A DNA stretch of 64,000 nucleotides from assembly GCF_003651185.1 (NCBI RefSeq), contig NZ_RCDC01000007.1, positions 1 to 64,000 on the forward strand. Direction: 5' to 3'. The notes under the pieces were generated by a model that saw only the letters and a program-made list of their open reading frames with translations, was not told where the DNA came from and made no database searches. Made by a program: the position numbers and the translations under genes. The stretch is from Stenotrophomonas rhizophila (GTDB taxonomy: Bacteria > Pseudomonadota > Gammaproteobacteria > Xanthomonadales > Xanthomonadaceae). This document shows positions 42,510 through 52,025 of the stretch, piece by piece (within the stretch, counting starts at the first letter, position 1; the number at the start of each line of letters is the position of its first letter).

Positions 42510-42546
42510 GCCCCCTTGTTGTTCAAGGGGGCGCGCCAACGGCGCG
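42510..42546. other. Two further hairpins downstream of tdh
   Basis: GCCCCCTTG (42510-42518) pairs with CAAGGGGGC (42524-42532); CGCGCC (42532-42537) pairs with GGCGCG (42541-42546). Together with the hairpin at the tdh stop they make the 198-base convergent spacer almost entirely structured. Confidence 0.5.
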
Positions 42547-42570
42547 GGAATCAAGGTGGAATGGACAATG

Positions 42571-42599
42571 GATCATCTGTGCCGAAGGCACAGGTGATC
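42571..42599 (-). other. 13-bp hairpin across the tdh stop codon
   Basis: GATCATCTGTGCC (42571-42583) pairs with GGCACAGGTGATC (42587-42599), 12 of 13 Watson-Crick plus one wobble pair, with a 3-base loop. The tdh TGA stop (complement of 42598-42600) lies in the stem. No T run follows on the - strand. Confidence 0.6.
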
Positions 42600-43620
42600 A
42601 ATTCCAGCTCAAGACCACCTTGCCAGCCTTGCCCTGTTCCATCAGGTCGAAGCCCTTCTGGAAATCATCGATCGGCAGCTGGTGGGTCATCACCTTCCCC
42701 AGCGGGAAGCCGGACAGCACCAGCTGGGTCATCTTGTACCAGGTCTCGTACATCTTGCGGCCGTAGATGCCCTGCACGGTCAGGCCCTTGAAGATGATCT
42801 TGTCCCAGTCGCAGCCGGCACCCTTGGGCATGATGCCGAGCATGGCGATCTTGCCGCCGTGGTACATGCAGTCGAGCATGTCGTTGAACGCGCGCGGGTT
42901 GCCGCTCATTTCCAGGCCCACGTCGAAGCCCTCCATGTGCAGCTCCTTCATCACGTCCTTGAGCGAGGTGTTGGAGACGTTCACCACGCGGGTGGCGCCC
43001 ATGTCGGCGGCCAGCTTCAGGCGGAAATCATTGACGTCGGTGACCACCACGTTGCGCGCACCGATGTGCTTGCAGATGCCGGCGGCGATGATGCCGATCG
43101 GGCCGGCACCGGTGATCAGCACGTCCTCGCCGATCACGTTGAACTCCAGCGCGCAGTGCGCGGCGTTGCCGTACGGATCGAAGAACGCAGCCAGCTCGGA
43201 CGGGATCTGATCCGGGATCGGCCACAGGTTGCTGGCCGGCATCACCATGTATTCGGCGAAGGCGCCGTTGACGTTGACGCCGATGCCCACGGTGTTCGGG
43301 CACAGGTGCTGGCGGCCGCCGCGGCAATTGCGGCAATGGCCGCAGACGATATGGCCTTCGGCCGAGACGCGCTGGCCGATCTCATAGCCGGTCACGCCCG
43401 GGCCGATCTCGGCGATGCGGCCGACGAACTCGTGGCCGATGGTCAGACCCGGCTTGATCGTACGCTGGCTCCACTCGTCCCACAGGTAGATGTGCAGGTC
43501 GGTACCGCAGATGGCGGTTTTTTCCAGCTTGATCAGGACCTGGTTCGGGCCGGGGGTGGGGACCGGAACGTCTTCCAGCCAGATGCCCTTGGCGGCTTCG
43601 CGTTTGACCAGGGCCTTCAT
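42598..43620 (-). CDS. tdh: L-threonine 3-dehydrogenase
   Basis: 340 residues (E. coli Tdh 341). Catalytic zinc site CGTDLHIY and GHEFVG; structural zinc cysteines in [18 protein letters not shown] motif [19 protein letters not shown]. It oxidises threonine to 2-amino-3-ketobutyrate for Kbl. The ATG at 43620 gives the standard N-terminus [19 protein letters not shown]; one at 43635 would add MAQQT and cannot be excluded, since neither has a clear ribosome site. Confidence 0.95.
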   Translation of the reverse strand: MKALVKREAAKGIWLEDVPVPTPGPNQVLIKLEKTAICGTDLHIYLWDEWSQRTIKPGLTIGHEFVGRIAEIGPGVTGYEIGQRVSAEGHIVCGHCRNCRGGRQHLCPNTVGIGVNVNGAFAEYMVMPASNLWPIPDQIPSELAAFFDPYGNAAHCALEFNVIGEDVLITGAGPIGIIAAGICKHIGARNVVVTDVNDFRLKLAADMGATRVVNVSNTSLKDVMKELHMEGFDVGLEMSGNPRAFNDMLDCMYHGGKIAMLGIMPKGAGCDWDKIIFKGLTVQGIYGRKMYETWYKMTQLVLSGFPLGKVMTHQLPIDDFQKGFDLMEQGKAGKVVLSWN

Positions 43621-43876
43621 TGTTTGCTGCGCCATCGGGGTGGAACTCGTCTGGGGGAAAACGCGGATTATAGAGGGCTGCGCGGAATTCCCATGTTGCG
43701 CTGCGGGTGCGTTGGCGGAGCGAAAGGCGGGGGTGCATGGGCGTTTCGAACGGCGCCGCTGCGCTCGCCGGGCCATGCCCGGCGGACGGCGGCCTGGCCT
43801 GGCCCATGACTTCCGGGGATCGGGCCGTGGCAGGGGCTGGGCTACACTCGGCGGTTCTTTCACCAGGGGCTGCTCA

Positions 43877-46039
43877 ATGCGCTCGAACCTGCTTGCCTTC
43901 TCCGTCGTCGCCAGCCTTGGGCTGGTCCAGGTCGCCCATGCCGCTGAAGGCATGTGGGTGCCGCAGCAGCTGCCGGAAATCGCCGGCCCGCTCAAGCAGG
44001 CCGGCCTGAAGCTGTCCCCGGAGCAGATCTCCAACCTGACCGGCGACCCGATGGGCGCGGTGGTGGCGCTGGGCGGCTGCACCGCCAGCTTCGTCTCCCC
44101 GCAGGGCCTGGTGGTCACCAACCATCACTGTGCCTACGGTGCGATCCAGCTGAATTCGACGGCTGAAAAGAACCTGATCAAGGACGGCTTCAACGCGCCG
44201 ACCCTGAAGGACGAATTGAGCGCCGGCCCGAACGCCCGCGTGTTCGTGCTGGACCAGATCACCGACGTCACCGACCAGGCCAAGGCCGCGATCGCCGCCG
44301 CCGGCAAGAACCCGCTGGCCCGTACCCGCGCGCTGGACGCCTTCGACAAGGCCCAGACCGCCGCCTGTGAAGCCGATGCCGGCTTCCGCTGCCGCCTGTA
44401 CAGCTTCTCCGGCGGCAACACCTACCGCCTGTTCCGCAACATGGAAATCAAGGATGTGCGCCTGGTCTACGCGCCTCCGGGCAGCGTCGGCAAGTTCGGC
44501 GGCGACATCGACAACTGGATGTGGCCGCGCCACACCGGTGATTTCTCGTTCTACCGCGCCTACGTGGGCAAGGACGGCAAGCCGGCCGCCTTCTCGGCCG
44601 ACAACGTGCCTTACCAGCCCAAGCACTTCCTGAAGTTCGCCGACCAGCCGCTGGGCGCCGACGACTTCGTGATGGTGGCCGGTTACCCGGGCCGCACCAA
44701 CCGCTACGCGCTGGCCGGCGAGTTCAATGAAACCGCCAGCTGGACCTACCCGACCATCGCGCGCCACTACAACGCGGTGCTGAAGATGATCGACGAGGCC
44801 GGCAAGGCCGACCCGGACGTCAAGGTGAAGTACGCGGCGACCGCGGCCAGCATGAACAACGTGGCCAAGAACTACGCCGGCCAGCTGGAAGGCTTCAAGC
44901 GCATCGACGCGGCCGGCCAGAAGCAGGCCGAAGAAGCCGCCGTGCTGGCCTGGCTGAAGAAGCGTGGCGCCGCCGGCAAACCGGCCCTGGCCGCGCATGC
45001 GCAGCTGATCCAGCACCTGGACACCAGCAAGGCCACGCGTGAGCGCGACCTGTTCGTCAGCCAGTTCAACAGCACCTCGGCCGTGGGCTCGGCGATCACC
45101 CTGTACCGCCTCTCGATCGAGCGCAGCAAGGCCGATGCCGAGCGTGAGGTCGGCTATCAGGAGCGCGATCTGCCCTCCATCGAAGGCGGCCTGAAGCAGA
45201 TGGACCGCCGTTACGTGCCGCGCATGGACCAGCAGCTGCAGACCTACTGGCTGAGCCAGTACGTGGCCCTGCCGGCGGCCCAGCGCACCAACGAGGTGCT
45301 CAACCAGTGGCTGGCAGGCAGCGATGCGGCGGCCGTGCAGGGTCTGGTCGGCAAGCTCTCGGCCACCAAGCTGGGCAGCCTGGATGAGCGCCTGACGTGG
45401 TTCAAGGCCGACCGCGCCGCCTTCGAGGCCAGCACCGATCCGGCGATCCAGTACGCGGTGGCGGTGATGCCGGCGCTGCTGAAGCAGGAAGAGCAGAAGA
45501 AGACCCGCGAAGGCGAGTCGCTGGTGTCGCGCCCGCTGTATCTGCAGGCCGTGGCCGACTACAAGAAGAGCAAGGGCGAGTTCGTCTATCCGGACGCCAA
45601 CCTGTCGCTGCGCATCACCTTTGGCAACGTCATGGGCTACGGCAAGGACGGCGTGAACTACACCCCGTTCACCACCCTGGAAGGCGTGGCCGCGAAGGAA
45701 ACCGGCGAAGACCCGTTCGATTCGCCCAAGGCGCTGCTGGAGGCGGTCAAGGCCAAGCGTTACGGCGGCCTGGAAGACAAGCGCATCGGCTCGGTGCCGG
45801 TGAACTTCCTGTCCAACCTGGACATCACCGGCGGCAATTCCGGTTCGCCGGTGCTGGATGCCAACGGCAAGCTGGTCGGCCTGGCGTTCGATGGCAACTG
45901 GGAGTCGGTGAGCTCGAACTGGGTGTTCGATCCGGTGATGACCCGCATGATCGCGGTCGACAGCCGTTACATGCAGTGGATCATGCAGGAAGTGGCGCCG
46001 GCGCCGCAGCTGCTCAAAGAACTGAACCTCAGCAAGTAA
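43877..46039 (+). CDS. S46 family dipeptidyl-peptidase, DPP7-like
   Basis: 720 residues. Signal peptide cut after AHA (22). Chymotrypsin-fold catalytic triad His84 (TNHHC), Asp222 ([11 protein letters not shown]) and Ser655 (TGGNSGSP), aligning with His86/Asp224/Ser657 of Pseudoxanthomonas DAP BII. Residue 673, which separates DPP7 (Gly) from DPP11 (Arg), is Gly (AFDGNWES), predicting preference for hydrophobic residues at the second position. It releases dipeptides from extracellular peptides in the periplasm. GGGGC precedes the ATG. Divergent from tdh. Confidence 0.94.
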   Translation: MRSNLLAFSVVASLGLVQVAHAAEGMWVPQQLPEIAGPLKQAGLKLSPEQISNLTGDPMGAVVALGGCTASFVSPQGLVVTNHHCAYGAIQLNSTAEKNLIKDGFNAPTLKDELSAGPNARVFVLDQITDVTDQAKAAIAAAGKNPLARTRALDAFDKAQTAACEADAGFRCRLYSFSGGNTYRLFRNMEIKDVRLVYAPPGSVGKFGGDIDNWMWPRHTGDFSFYRAYVGKDGKPAAFSADNVPYQPKHFLKFADQPLGADDFVMVAGYPGRTNRYALAGEFNETASWTYPTIARHYNAVLKMIDEAGKADPDVKVKYAATAASMNNVAKNYAGQLEGFKRIDAAGQKQAEEAAVLAWLKKRGAAGKPALAAHAQLIQHLDTSKATRERDLFVSQFNSTSAVGSAITLYRLSIERSKADAEREVGYQERDLPSIEGGLKQMDRRYVPRMDQQLQTYWLSQYVALPAAQRTNEVLNQWLAGSDAAAVQGLVGKLSATKLGSLDERLTWFKADRAAFEASTDPAIQYAVAVMPALLKQEEQKKTREGESLVSRPLYLQAVADYKKSKGEFVYPDANLSLRITFGNVMGYGKDGVNYTPFTTLEGVAAKETGEDPFDSPKALLEAVKAKRYGGLEDKRIGSVPVNFLSNLDITGGNSGSPVLDANGKLVGLAFDGNWESVSSNWVFDPVMTRMIAVDSRYMQWIMQEVAPAPQLLKELNLSK

Positions 46040-46059
46040 GCCGACCCGTCGGTTTCCAG

Positions 46060-46089
46060 AACCCCGCAGCGACATCTGCGGGGTTTTTT
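46060..46089 (+). terminator. Intrinsic terminator after the S46 peptidase gene
   Basis: AACCCCGCAG (46060-46069), six-base loop, CTGCGGGGTT (46076-46085), T6 (46084-46089). Confidence 0.92.
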
Positions 46090-46137
46090 CATGTGCGAAT
46101 GACAGTCAAACGCGTGGCGTCTTGCTTTCCCCTGCGG

Positions 46138-46247
46138 GAGCGCGTCGGGCAGGGCTGGGCGAGACCGTTCGACCGCATGGATGCGGTCGTACGAGCCCCC
46201 AGGGATGGGTTCACGGCGTGTCTCGCCCAGCCCTGCCCGGCGCGCTC
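46138..46247 (+). repeat. Long palindromic element, family B, copy 1
   Basis: 28-base arms (46138-46165 with 46220-46247, 27 Watson-Crick pairs and one G-U) around a 54-base core (46166-46219). The core begins with a 9-bp hairpin, CGACCGCAT-GG-ATGCGGTCG (46170-46189), followed by the conserved strand ACGAGCCCCCAGGGATGGG. The core is 51/54 identical to copy 2 in the same orientation, and the arms share only 14 of 28 bases with copy 2. It lies in the 589-base region 46040-46628, which has no gene. Confidence 0.88.
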
Positions 46248-46331
46248 TGGACAGATGCCGATGTGCGGACGGAAAGGCGAGGCGGCACTGCATTTGCCCT
46301 CTTCTCCGCGTCAGCATTGAAAATCTTGGTG

Positions 46332-46441
46332 GCTGAGGCCGGGTAGCCTCTGGCAGGACCGTTCGACGGCATGGATGCCGTCGTACGAGCCCCCAGGGAT
46401 GGGTTCACGGCGCGTCCTGCCAGAGGCTACCCGGCCTCAGC
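46332..46441 (+). repeat. Long palindromic element, family B, copy 2
   Basis: 28-base arms (46332-46359 with 46414-46441), all paired, around a 54-base core (46360-46413). The core hairpin is CGACGGCAT-GG-ATGCCGTCG; the pair at core positions 9 and 20 is G:C here (46368-46379) and C:G in copy 1 (46174-46185). It has the same length, orientation and layout as copy 1, 84 bases downstream of it. The rest of 46442-46628 shows no gene and only a distant AAGGA before the next start. Confidence 0.88.
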
Positions 46442-46628
46442 CTGCGCGGGCCAGTCAGGCGCCACGCTCTACGAGCCATCCGCCAGCAAGCCGCCGAGCA
46501 AGCAGATCACGTACACCAAACAGCCACACAGCTTCACCGCCGCGACCGGGTATCATCCCTGTTCCGCGTGCTTTCACAGGATGTGAACGAAGCGCCGGAA
46601 CCTCCTCCCCCAAGGACCCCTTGTCCGC

Positions 46629-47273
46629 ATGCGCATCCTGCTTGCCCGTCACGGCGAAACGCCGTGGAATGCCGAAGGCCGCTACCAAGGCCAGATCGAT
46701 ATCCCGTTGTCGCCGATCGGCGAAGCCCAGGCCAAGGCACTGGGGGAACGTCTGAAGTCCGTCGACATCACCCGCGCCGTTGCCTCACCGCTCGCGCGCG
46801 CCCAGCTCACCGCCCAGCTCGCCCTCGGTGCCGAACGCGCCCCGATGCTGCAGACCGAGCCGGACCTGCAGGAAATCGCCCACGGCGAATGGGAAGGCCT
46901 GCTGGCCAGCGAAATCCACGACAAGGATCCCTCCCGCCTGCGCGCCTGGCGCGAAGAACCGGACACCGTGCTGATGCCCGGCGGCGAATCGCTGCGCCTG
47001 GTGCTCGAGCGCAGCTGGCGTGGCCTGGCCCGTGCCGCGGAAGGCCTGGGCGAGCACGACACCCTGCTGGTCGTCGCCCATGACGCCGTCAACCGCGTGA
47101 TCCTGTGCCGCATCCTCGGCCTGCCGATCTCGCGCCTGTGGACCTTCCGCCAGGCACCGACCACCCTCAACCTGCTCGAAGGCCCCGACCTCGATCAGCT
47201 GGACGTGGTCCGCCTCAACGACTGTGCGCACCACACCCCGTTCTTCGGCGAAGCCAAGCACCGCGCGCTGTAA
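46629..47273 (+). CDS. Histidine phosphatase family protein (phosphoglycerate mutase-like)
   Basis: 214 residues. Phosphohistidine motif LLARHGETPWN (His8), acidic partner LQEIAHGEWEGL, second histidine in LVVAHDAVNR. Members include GpmB-like enzymes and alpha-ribazole phosphatase. No cobalamin genes are near, so a broad sugar-phosphate or unknown phosphatase is as likely as any. The ATG at 46629 begins MRILLARHG; AAGGA lies 14 bases upstream, somewhat far. Confidence 0.85.
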   Translation: MRILLARHGETPWNAEGRYQGQIDIPLSPIGEAQAKALGERLKSVDITRAVASPLARAQLTAQLALGAERAPMLQTEPDLQEIAHGEWEGLLASEIHDKDPSRLRAWREEPDTVLMPGGESLRLVLERSWRGLARAAEGLGEHDTLLVVAHDAVNRVILCRILGLPISRLWTFRQAPTTLNLLEGPDLDQLDVVRLNDCAHHTPFFGEAKHRAL

Positions 47274-47324
47274 CGCACTGCGTCCCATCCTGCCGTCCGC
47301 CCCAACGATTCCGATCCAACGACC

Positions 47325-48602
47325 ATGACCACCATCGCCCGCCCGCAGACCCTCTCCGATTGGCTCAGCTACATCGAGCAGCAGCACCCCGCCACCATCG
47401 ACATGGGGCTGGACCGGGTGCGTACCGTGGCGCAGGCGATGGGGCTGGGGGCGCCGGCCGAGCGCAGCATCGTGGTCGGTGGCACCAATGGCAAAGGCTC
47501 CACCGTCGCCTTCATCGAGGCCATCGCACGTGCCGCCGGCTGGAAGGTCGGTGCATACACCTCGCCGCACCTGCTGCGCTACAACGAGCGCGTGCGCATC
47601 GATGGCCGGGACGCCACCGATGACGCCCTGATGGCGGCCTTCAACGCGATCGAGGACGCGCGTGGAGACACCACGCTGACCTACTTCGAATACGGCACGT
47701 TGGCCGCCCTGCAGCTGTTCGCGCAGGCGGGCCTGGATCTGGCCGTGCTTGAGGTCGGCCTTGGTGGCCGTCTGGATGCGGTCAACATCGTCGATGGCGA
47801 CGTGGCGGTGATCACCACCGTCGATATCGACCACAGCGACTGGCTGGGCGAGGACCGCGAAGCGATCGGGACCGAGAAGGCCGGCATCATCCGTGGGTGG
47901 AAGCCGGTCATCCTCGGTGAAATCGATCCGCCCTCGAGTGTGCTCGCGCGTGCCTATCTGGTGGGTGCCAATGCCATCCGTGGCGGCAGCGATTTCTTCG
48001 CCGATGCCATCGATGGCGAGCGCTGGCGCTGGCGCGATGTCGGCTTCCGTATCGAACTGCCGCACCCGACGCTGCGCGGGCCCATCCAGCGGGCCAATGC
48101 CGCGACGGCGATCGCCGCGCTGCGTGCGTTGGATCGCCCGCTGCCGCGCACCGCTTTCATCGAAGGCGTTGCCGCCGCGCGTATCCGTGGCCGTCTGCAG
48201 GCCTTTGATCGTGACGGCGTGGAGGTGCTGGTCGATGTCGGCCACAACCCGCAGGCCGCACGCGAACTGGCCACCGCACTGAAGGCCAGTCGCGTCACCG
48301 GCACCACCATCGCGGTGTTTGCCGCCCTGCAGGACAAGGATGCCGCCGGGGTGGTCGAGGCCTTGGCCGATCAGGTCCAGCAGTGGCATCTGGCCGGGCT
48401 GGAGGGGGCACGTGCGCAGAGCGCCGAGGAACTGCGGGACCGCCTGGCCGGCACGGCTGCGGCCGGTGCTACGCCGCACGCCACCGTCGTGGACGCCCTG
48501 CAGCATGCCGTGACGCAGGCCAAGGCCGGCGATCGCGTGCTGGTGTTCGGTTCCTTCCACACCGCCGCGCAGGCGCTGCAGACCCTCGATCCCGGCGCCT
48601 GA
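47325..48602 (+). CDS. folC: Folylpolyglutamate synthase / dihydrofolate synthase
   Basis: 425 residues. Mur-ligase fold with the ATP loop VVGGTNGKGSTVAFIEAIA, substrate region YTSPHLLRYNERVRIDG and C-terminal VEVLVDVGHNPQAARELA. It adds glutamate to dihydropteroate and to folates. It lies 51 bases after the phosphatase gene and upstream of a DedD-like gene, as in the folC-dedD-cvpA-purF order of E. coli. Confidence 0.95.
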   Translation: MTTIARPQTLSDWLSYIEQQHPATIDMGLDRVRTVAQAMGLGAPAERSIVVGGTNGKGSTVAFIEAIARAAGWKVGAYTSPHLLRYNERVRIDGRDATDDALMAAFNAIEDARGDTTLTYFEYGTLAALQLFAQAGLDLAVLEVGLGGRLDAVNIVDGDVAVITTVDIDHSDWLGEDREAIGTEKAGIIRGWKPVILGEIDPPSSVLARAYLVGANAIRGGSDFFADAIDGERWRWRDVGFRIELPHPTLRGPIQRANAATAIAALRALDRPLPRTAFIEGVAAARIRGRLQAFDRDGVEVLVDVGHNPQAARELATALKASRVTGTTIAVFAALQDKDAAGVVEALADQVQQWHLAGLEGARAQSAEELRDRLAGTAAAGATPHATVVDALQHAVTQAKAGDRVLVFGSFHTAAQALQTLDPGA

Positions 48603-48700
48603 GGCTGCTTTGCAGCGCCGTTCAGCCGCATCAGCCGCCGCACACGCGCGCACCCGTATAATCGCCGTGGCATTCCGCCGCGCCGCCTGCCTGCCTTCAC

Positions 48701-49729
48701 GTGGATACTCCTCTGAAACAGCGACTGATTGGTGCCATCGTCCTGGTGGCGTTGGCCGTGATTTTCCTGCCCATGCTGGTCAAGGGTCCCGCACCTGACA
48801 GTGGTGTCGCCAACGTGCCGATCAGTGCACCGGCCGCGCCGTCGGATGGCCAGTTCGAAACCCGCGAGCTGCCGCTGGTCGCACCGACCGGTGGCGCCAC
48901 CGGCCTGCAGAGCGGGGCATCCACCACCCAGCCGCTGGCCGACAGCGCCGCGGTCGCCGCCGATCCGGCGCCGGCGGACACCTCGCCGGCCGTGGCCGCC
49001 GGCAACTACGCGGTGAGCTTTGGCGCCTACGCCACCGAAGCCGATGCCGACCGCGTCATCGCCTCGCTGAAGAGCGCCCAGCTGGCCGGCTTCCGCGAGC
49101 CGGCCACGATCAATGGCCGCCAGGCCTGGCGCGTGCGCGTGGGCCCCTACGCCGATCGCGCGCTGGCTGAAGCCGGCCGCCTGCAGGCGGTGAAGGTGCG
49201 CAACGACGTCAAGGCCGAGGTCATCACCCTGGATGCCCGCGCCGATACCGCGGTTGCCGCCACGCCGGCCGCCACCACACCGGCCCCGGCGGCGGCTCCG
49301 TCTGCCTCCAGCGCTGCCGCCGCGCCGGCGGGCACTACCGTGAAAACCGAATCCCTGCCGGCCGAGCCGGTCGCGGCCGCCAAGCCGGAACCGAAGCCGG
49401 CCGCGCCCAAGCCCGAACCCAAACCGGCCCCGGCGCCCAAGCCCGAAACTGCTGTCGCGGCACCGGCGGCACCGGCTGCCCCGGCCGCCAGCAGCGTTGG
49501 TTTCGCCGTGCAGCTCGGTGCCTTCGGCCAGGCGGCCGAGGCCAATGCGCTGCGCGACAAAGTCCGCGCCGCCGGCTTCAGCGCCTTCGTTGAGCAGGTC
49601 CGGACCGACAAGGGCACCCTCAACCGGGTCCGCGTCGGGCCGGTCGCCAACCGCGCCGATGCCGAGAACCTCAAGGCCCAGGTGGCCGCCAAGGTCGGCG
49701 TGGCCGGCATGGTCCGCCCGCACCCCTGA
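48701..49729 (+). CDS. DedD-like cell division protein with two SPOR domains
   Basis: 342 residues from a GTG start (MDTPLKQRLIGAIVLVALA). One N-terminal membrane segment (about 9-27); a first SPOR-like repeat (YAVSFGAYATEADADRVIAS, about 104-178); a long Ala/Pro/Lys linker with PKPEPKPA units; a C-terminal SPOR domain (GFAVQLGAFGQAAEANALRD, about 267-340). SPOR domains bind denuded glycan strands at the septum. E. coli DedD has one SPOR domain, so the duplicated module is noteworthy. Confidence 0.88.
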   Translation: MDTPLKQRLIGAIVLVALAVIFLPMLVKGPAPDSGVANVPISAPAAPSDGQFETRELPLVAPTGGATGLQSGASTTQPLADSAAVAADPAPADTSPAVAAGNYAVSFGAYATEADADRVIASLKSAQLAGFREPATINGRQAWRVRVGPYADRALAEAGRLQAVKVRNDVKAEVITLDARADTAVAATPAATTPAPAAAPSASSAAAAPAGTTVKTESLPAEPVAAAKPEPKPAAPKPEPKPAPAPKPETAVAAPAAPAAPAASSVGFAVQLGAFGQAAEANALRDKVRAAGFSAFVEQVRTDKGTLNRVRVGPVANRADAENLKAQVAAKVGVAGMVRPHP

Positions 49730-49787
49730 TGCCTGTTCTGCGCCGCCCCGCACCCGCTGGACGGCGCCAACCGCGCGGCCTGCCGGC

Positions 49788-50519
49788 ATGATCGACATCG
49801 TCCTGCTGGTCCTGATCGGGGCCTCCGTCCTGCTTGGCCTGATGCGCGGCTTTGTCGGCATCGTGGTCAGCACGCTGTCCTGGCTGCTCGCCGGCTGGGC
49901 CGCGTTCCTGTTCGGCAATGACGCGGCCCACTGGTGGGCGGCGCCGCTGGAACCGGGCACCGGCCATTACGTTGCCGGCTACCTGGGGGTGTTCCTGATC
50001 GTCATGATCGCCGTTGGCCTGATCGGCATGCTGATCAAGGCGGCCGTGAAGGTCACCTGCCTGACCGGCGCCGACCGCCTGCTGGGCGGGGCACTGGGCC
50101 TGGTCCGCGGCGCCTTCCTGGGCTGCGTGCTGCTGATGCTGGCTGCCTTCACGCCGCTGCCGCAGGAGCCGGCCTGGCAGACCTCGCAGGTGCGGCCGCT
50201 GCTGCAGCCTGGCGTGCGCTGGATGCAGGCGCAGCTGCCCGAGATGGCGCTGCCGGAGGTGAATCTGCCGCAACTGCCGACAATGGATTTGGGCAAGCCG
50301 CTCGCGACAGGCGATAATGGCGTCCTTGGCGAAGTAGTGGCAGGGCGCGGATGGCCGCGTCCCGTTGACGAGGGGAGGGAGACGGCACCTGCCGACGCTG
50401 CGGCGCGCGGGCCGGCTTCCACACTGCCAGTCAATATCGAGCCGGCGCACCCGCGTCCGGACGACACCGCTCCGGCACGGAACGGTACCCCCGGCCAGGC
50501 ACGGCCACCTTCACTGTAG
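49788..50519 (+). CDS. cvpA: Colicin V production protein homolog CvpA
   Basis: 243 residues. Four predicted membrane helices in the first 130 residues (MIDIVLLVLIGASVLLGLMR, GFVGIVVSTLSWLLAGW), then a long, Pro-rich cytoplasmic or periplasmic tail absent from E. coli CvpA (162 residues). It lies directly upstream of purF, the classic cvpA-purF arrangement. Its role in envelope homeostasis is only partly known. Confidence 0.88.
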   Translation: MIDIVLLVLIGASVLLGLMRGFVGIVVSTLSWLLAGWAAFLFGNDAAHWWAAPLEPGTGHYVAGYLGVFLIVMIAVGLIGMLIKAAVKVTCLTGADRLLGGALGLVRGAFLGCVLLMLAAFTPLPQEPAWQTSQVRPLLQPGVRWMQAQLPEMALPEVNLPQLPTMDLGKPLATGDNGVLGEVVAGRGWPRPVDEGRETAPADAAARGPASTLPVNIEPAHPRPDDTAPARNGTPGQARPPSL

Positions 50520-50549
50520 ATGGGCGCAGCCCAGCGGAGAATTCGCACC

Positions 50550-52016
50550 ATGTGTGGCATCGTCGGAATCGTCGGCAACCAGAACGTCGCCGGGCAGTTG
50601 TATGACGGCCTGACCGTCCTCCAGCATCGTGGCCAGGACGCGGCCGGCATCGCCACCGCCGACGGCACCCGCCTGCGCGTGCAGAAGGCCAATGGCCTGG
50701 TACGCGATGTGTTCGATGCCAAGCGGATGTCCACGCTGGAAGGCCGCGTCGGCATCGCGCACGTGCGCTATCCCACCGCCGGTTCGGAAGGCATGGACGA
50801 GGCGCAGCCGTTCTACGTGAACTCGCCGTACGGCATCGCGCTGGCCCACAACGGCAACCTGATCAATACCGAAGCGCTGCGCCAGCAGGTGTTCGAGCAG
50901 GACCGCCGCAACGTCAACACCGATTCGGACAGCGAAGTGCTGCTGAACGTGTTCGCCTTCGAACTGGACGCGCAGCGCCAGCTGACCCCGGAAGCGGCGA
51001 TCCGCGCCGTGGCCGCCGTGCACCGCCGCGTCAAGGGTGGCTATGCGGTGATCAGCGTGGTGCTGGGCCTGGGCCTGGTGGCCTTCCGTGATCCGCACGG
51101 CATCCGCCCGCTGGTGCTGGGCAAGCGTGCCCACGCCGAAGGCGACGAATACATCGTGGCCTCCGAATCGGCCGCACTGGACGTGCTCGGCTTCCAGCGC
51201 GTGCGTGATGTGCGCCCGGGCGAAGCCCTGGTGATCACCGCGCGCGGTGAGCTGTTCTCCGAAGTCTGCGCCGAGCCGGTCGAGCACAGCCCGTGCATCT
51301 TCGAATACGTGTACTTCGCACGCCCGGATTCGATGATCGACAACGTCTCGGTGCACAAGGCGCGCATGCGCATGGGCATCAAGCTGGGCGAGAAGATCCT
51401 GCGCCTGCGTCCGGATCACGACATCGACACCATCATCCCGATCCCGGATACCTCGCGCGATGCCGCGCTGGAGATTTCCAACACGCTCGGGGTGAAGTAC
51501 CGCGAAGGCTTCATCAAGAACCGCTACATCGGCCGCACCTTCATCATGCCGGGCCAGGGTGAGCGGGTGAAATCGGTGCGCCGCAAGCTCAACCCGATCC
51601 ACCTGGAGTTCCGCAACCGCGTGGTGCTGCTGGTCGATGATTCGATCGTGCGCGGCACCACCAGCCAGCAGATCGTGCAGATGGCGCGTGACGCCGGCGC
51701 CCGCAAGGTCTACCTGGCCAGTGCCGCGCCGCCGGTGCGCTACCCGAACATCTACGGCATCGACATGCCGGCCGCCGAAGAACTGGTCGCGCACAACCGC
51801 AGCATCGAAGAAATCGAGAAGCACCTGGGCTGCGACTGGCTGATCTACCAGGACATCGAGGACATGGAAGCGGCGGTGAGCGAAGGCAATCCGGAGCTGA
51901 CGTCGTTCGATTCCTCGTGCTTCAACGGCGTCTACCCGACCGGCATCGAGCCGGGGTATTTCGAGCGCATCCAGCAGCTGCGTTCGGACGATGCCAAGCA
52001 CAAGCGTCGCGCCTGA
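50550..52016 (+). CDS. purF: Amidophosphoribosyltransferase
   Basis: 488 residues. N-terminal nucleophile glutaminase with Cys2 exposed after Met removal ([11 protein letters not shown]) and [13 protein letters not shown]-binding motif [15 protein letters not shown]. It catalyses the first committed step of purine synthesis, making 5-phosphoribosylamine from PRPP and glutamine. The ATG at 50550 is required for Cys2; an in-frame ATG at 50520 would bury it. GCGGAGAA precedes the start. Confidence 0.97.
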   Translation: MCGIVGIVGNQNVAGQLYDGLTVLQHRGQDAAGIATADGTRLRVQKANGLVRDVFDAKRMSTLEGRVGIAHVRYPTAGSEGMDEAQPFYVNSPYGIALAHNGNLINTEALRQQVFEQDRRNVNTDSDSEVLLNVFAFELDAQRQLTPEAAIRAVAAVHRRVKGGYAVISVVLGLGLVAFRDPHGIRPLVLGKRAHAEGDEYIVASESAALDVLGFQRVRDVRPGEALVITARGELFSEVCAEPVEHSPCIFEYVYFARPDSMIDNVSVHKARMRMGIKLGEKILRLRPDHDIDTIIPIPDTSRDAALEISNTLGVKYREGFIKNRYIGRTFIMPGQGERVKSVRRKLNPIHLEFRNRVVLLVDDSIVRGTTSQQIVQMARDAGARKVYLASAAPPVRYPNIYGIDMPAAEELVAHNRSIEEIEKHLGCDWLIYQDIEDMEAAVSEGNPELTSFDSSCFNGVYPTGIEPGYFERIQQLRSDDAKHKRRA

Positions 52017-52025
52017 GGGCAGGGC

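Noticed and set aside
46138..46441. Family B palindromes as integron attC sites
   Set aside because: attC sites keep short conserved ends with a variable loop and carry R/L boxes; here the centre is conserved, the ends vary, and no integrase or cassette genes are nearby.
46785..48653. 622-codon open frame on the - strand opposite the phosphatase and folC
   Set aside because: Antisense shadow; composition rich in Gly/Asp/Arg/His and no recognisable domain.
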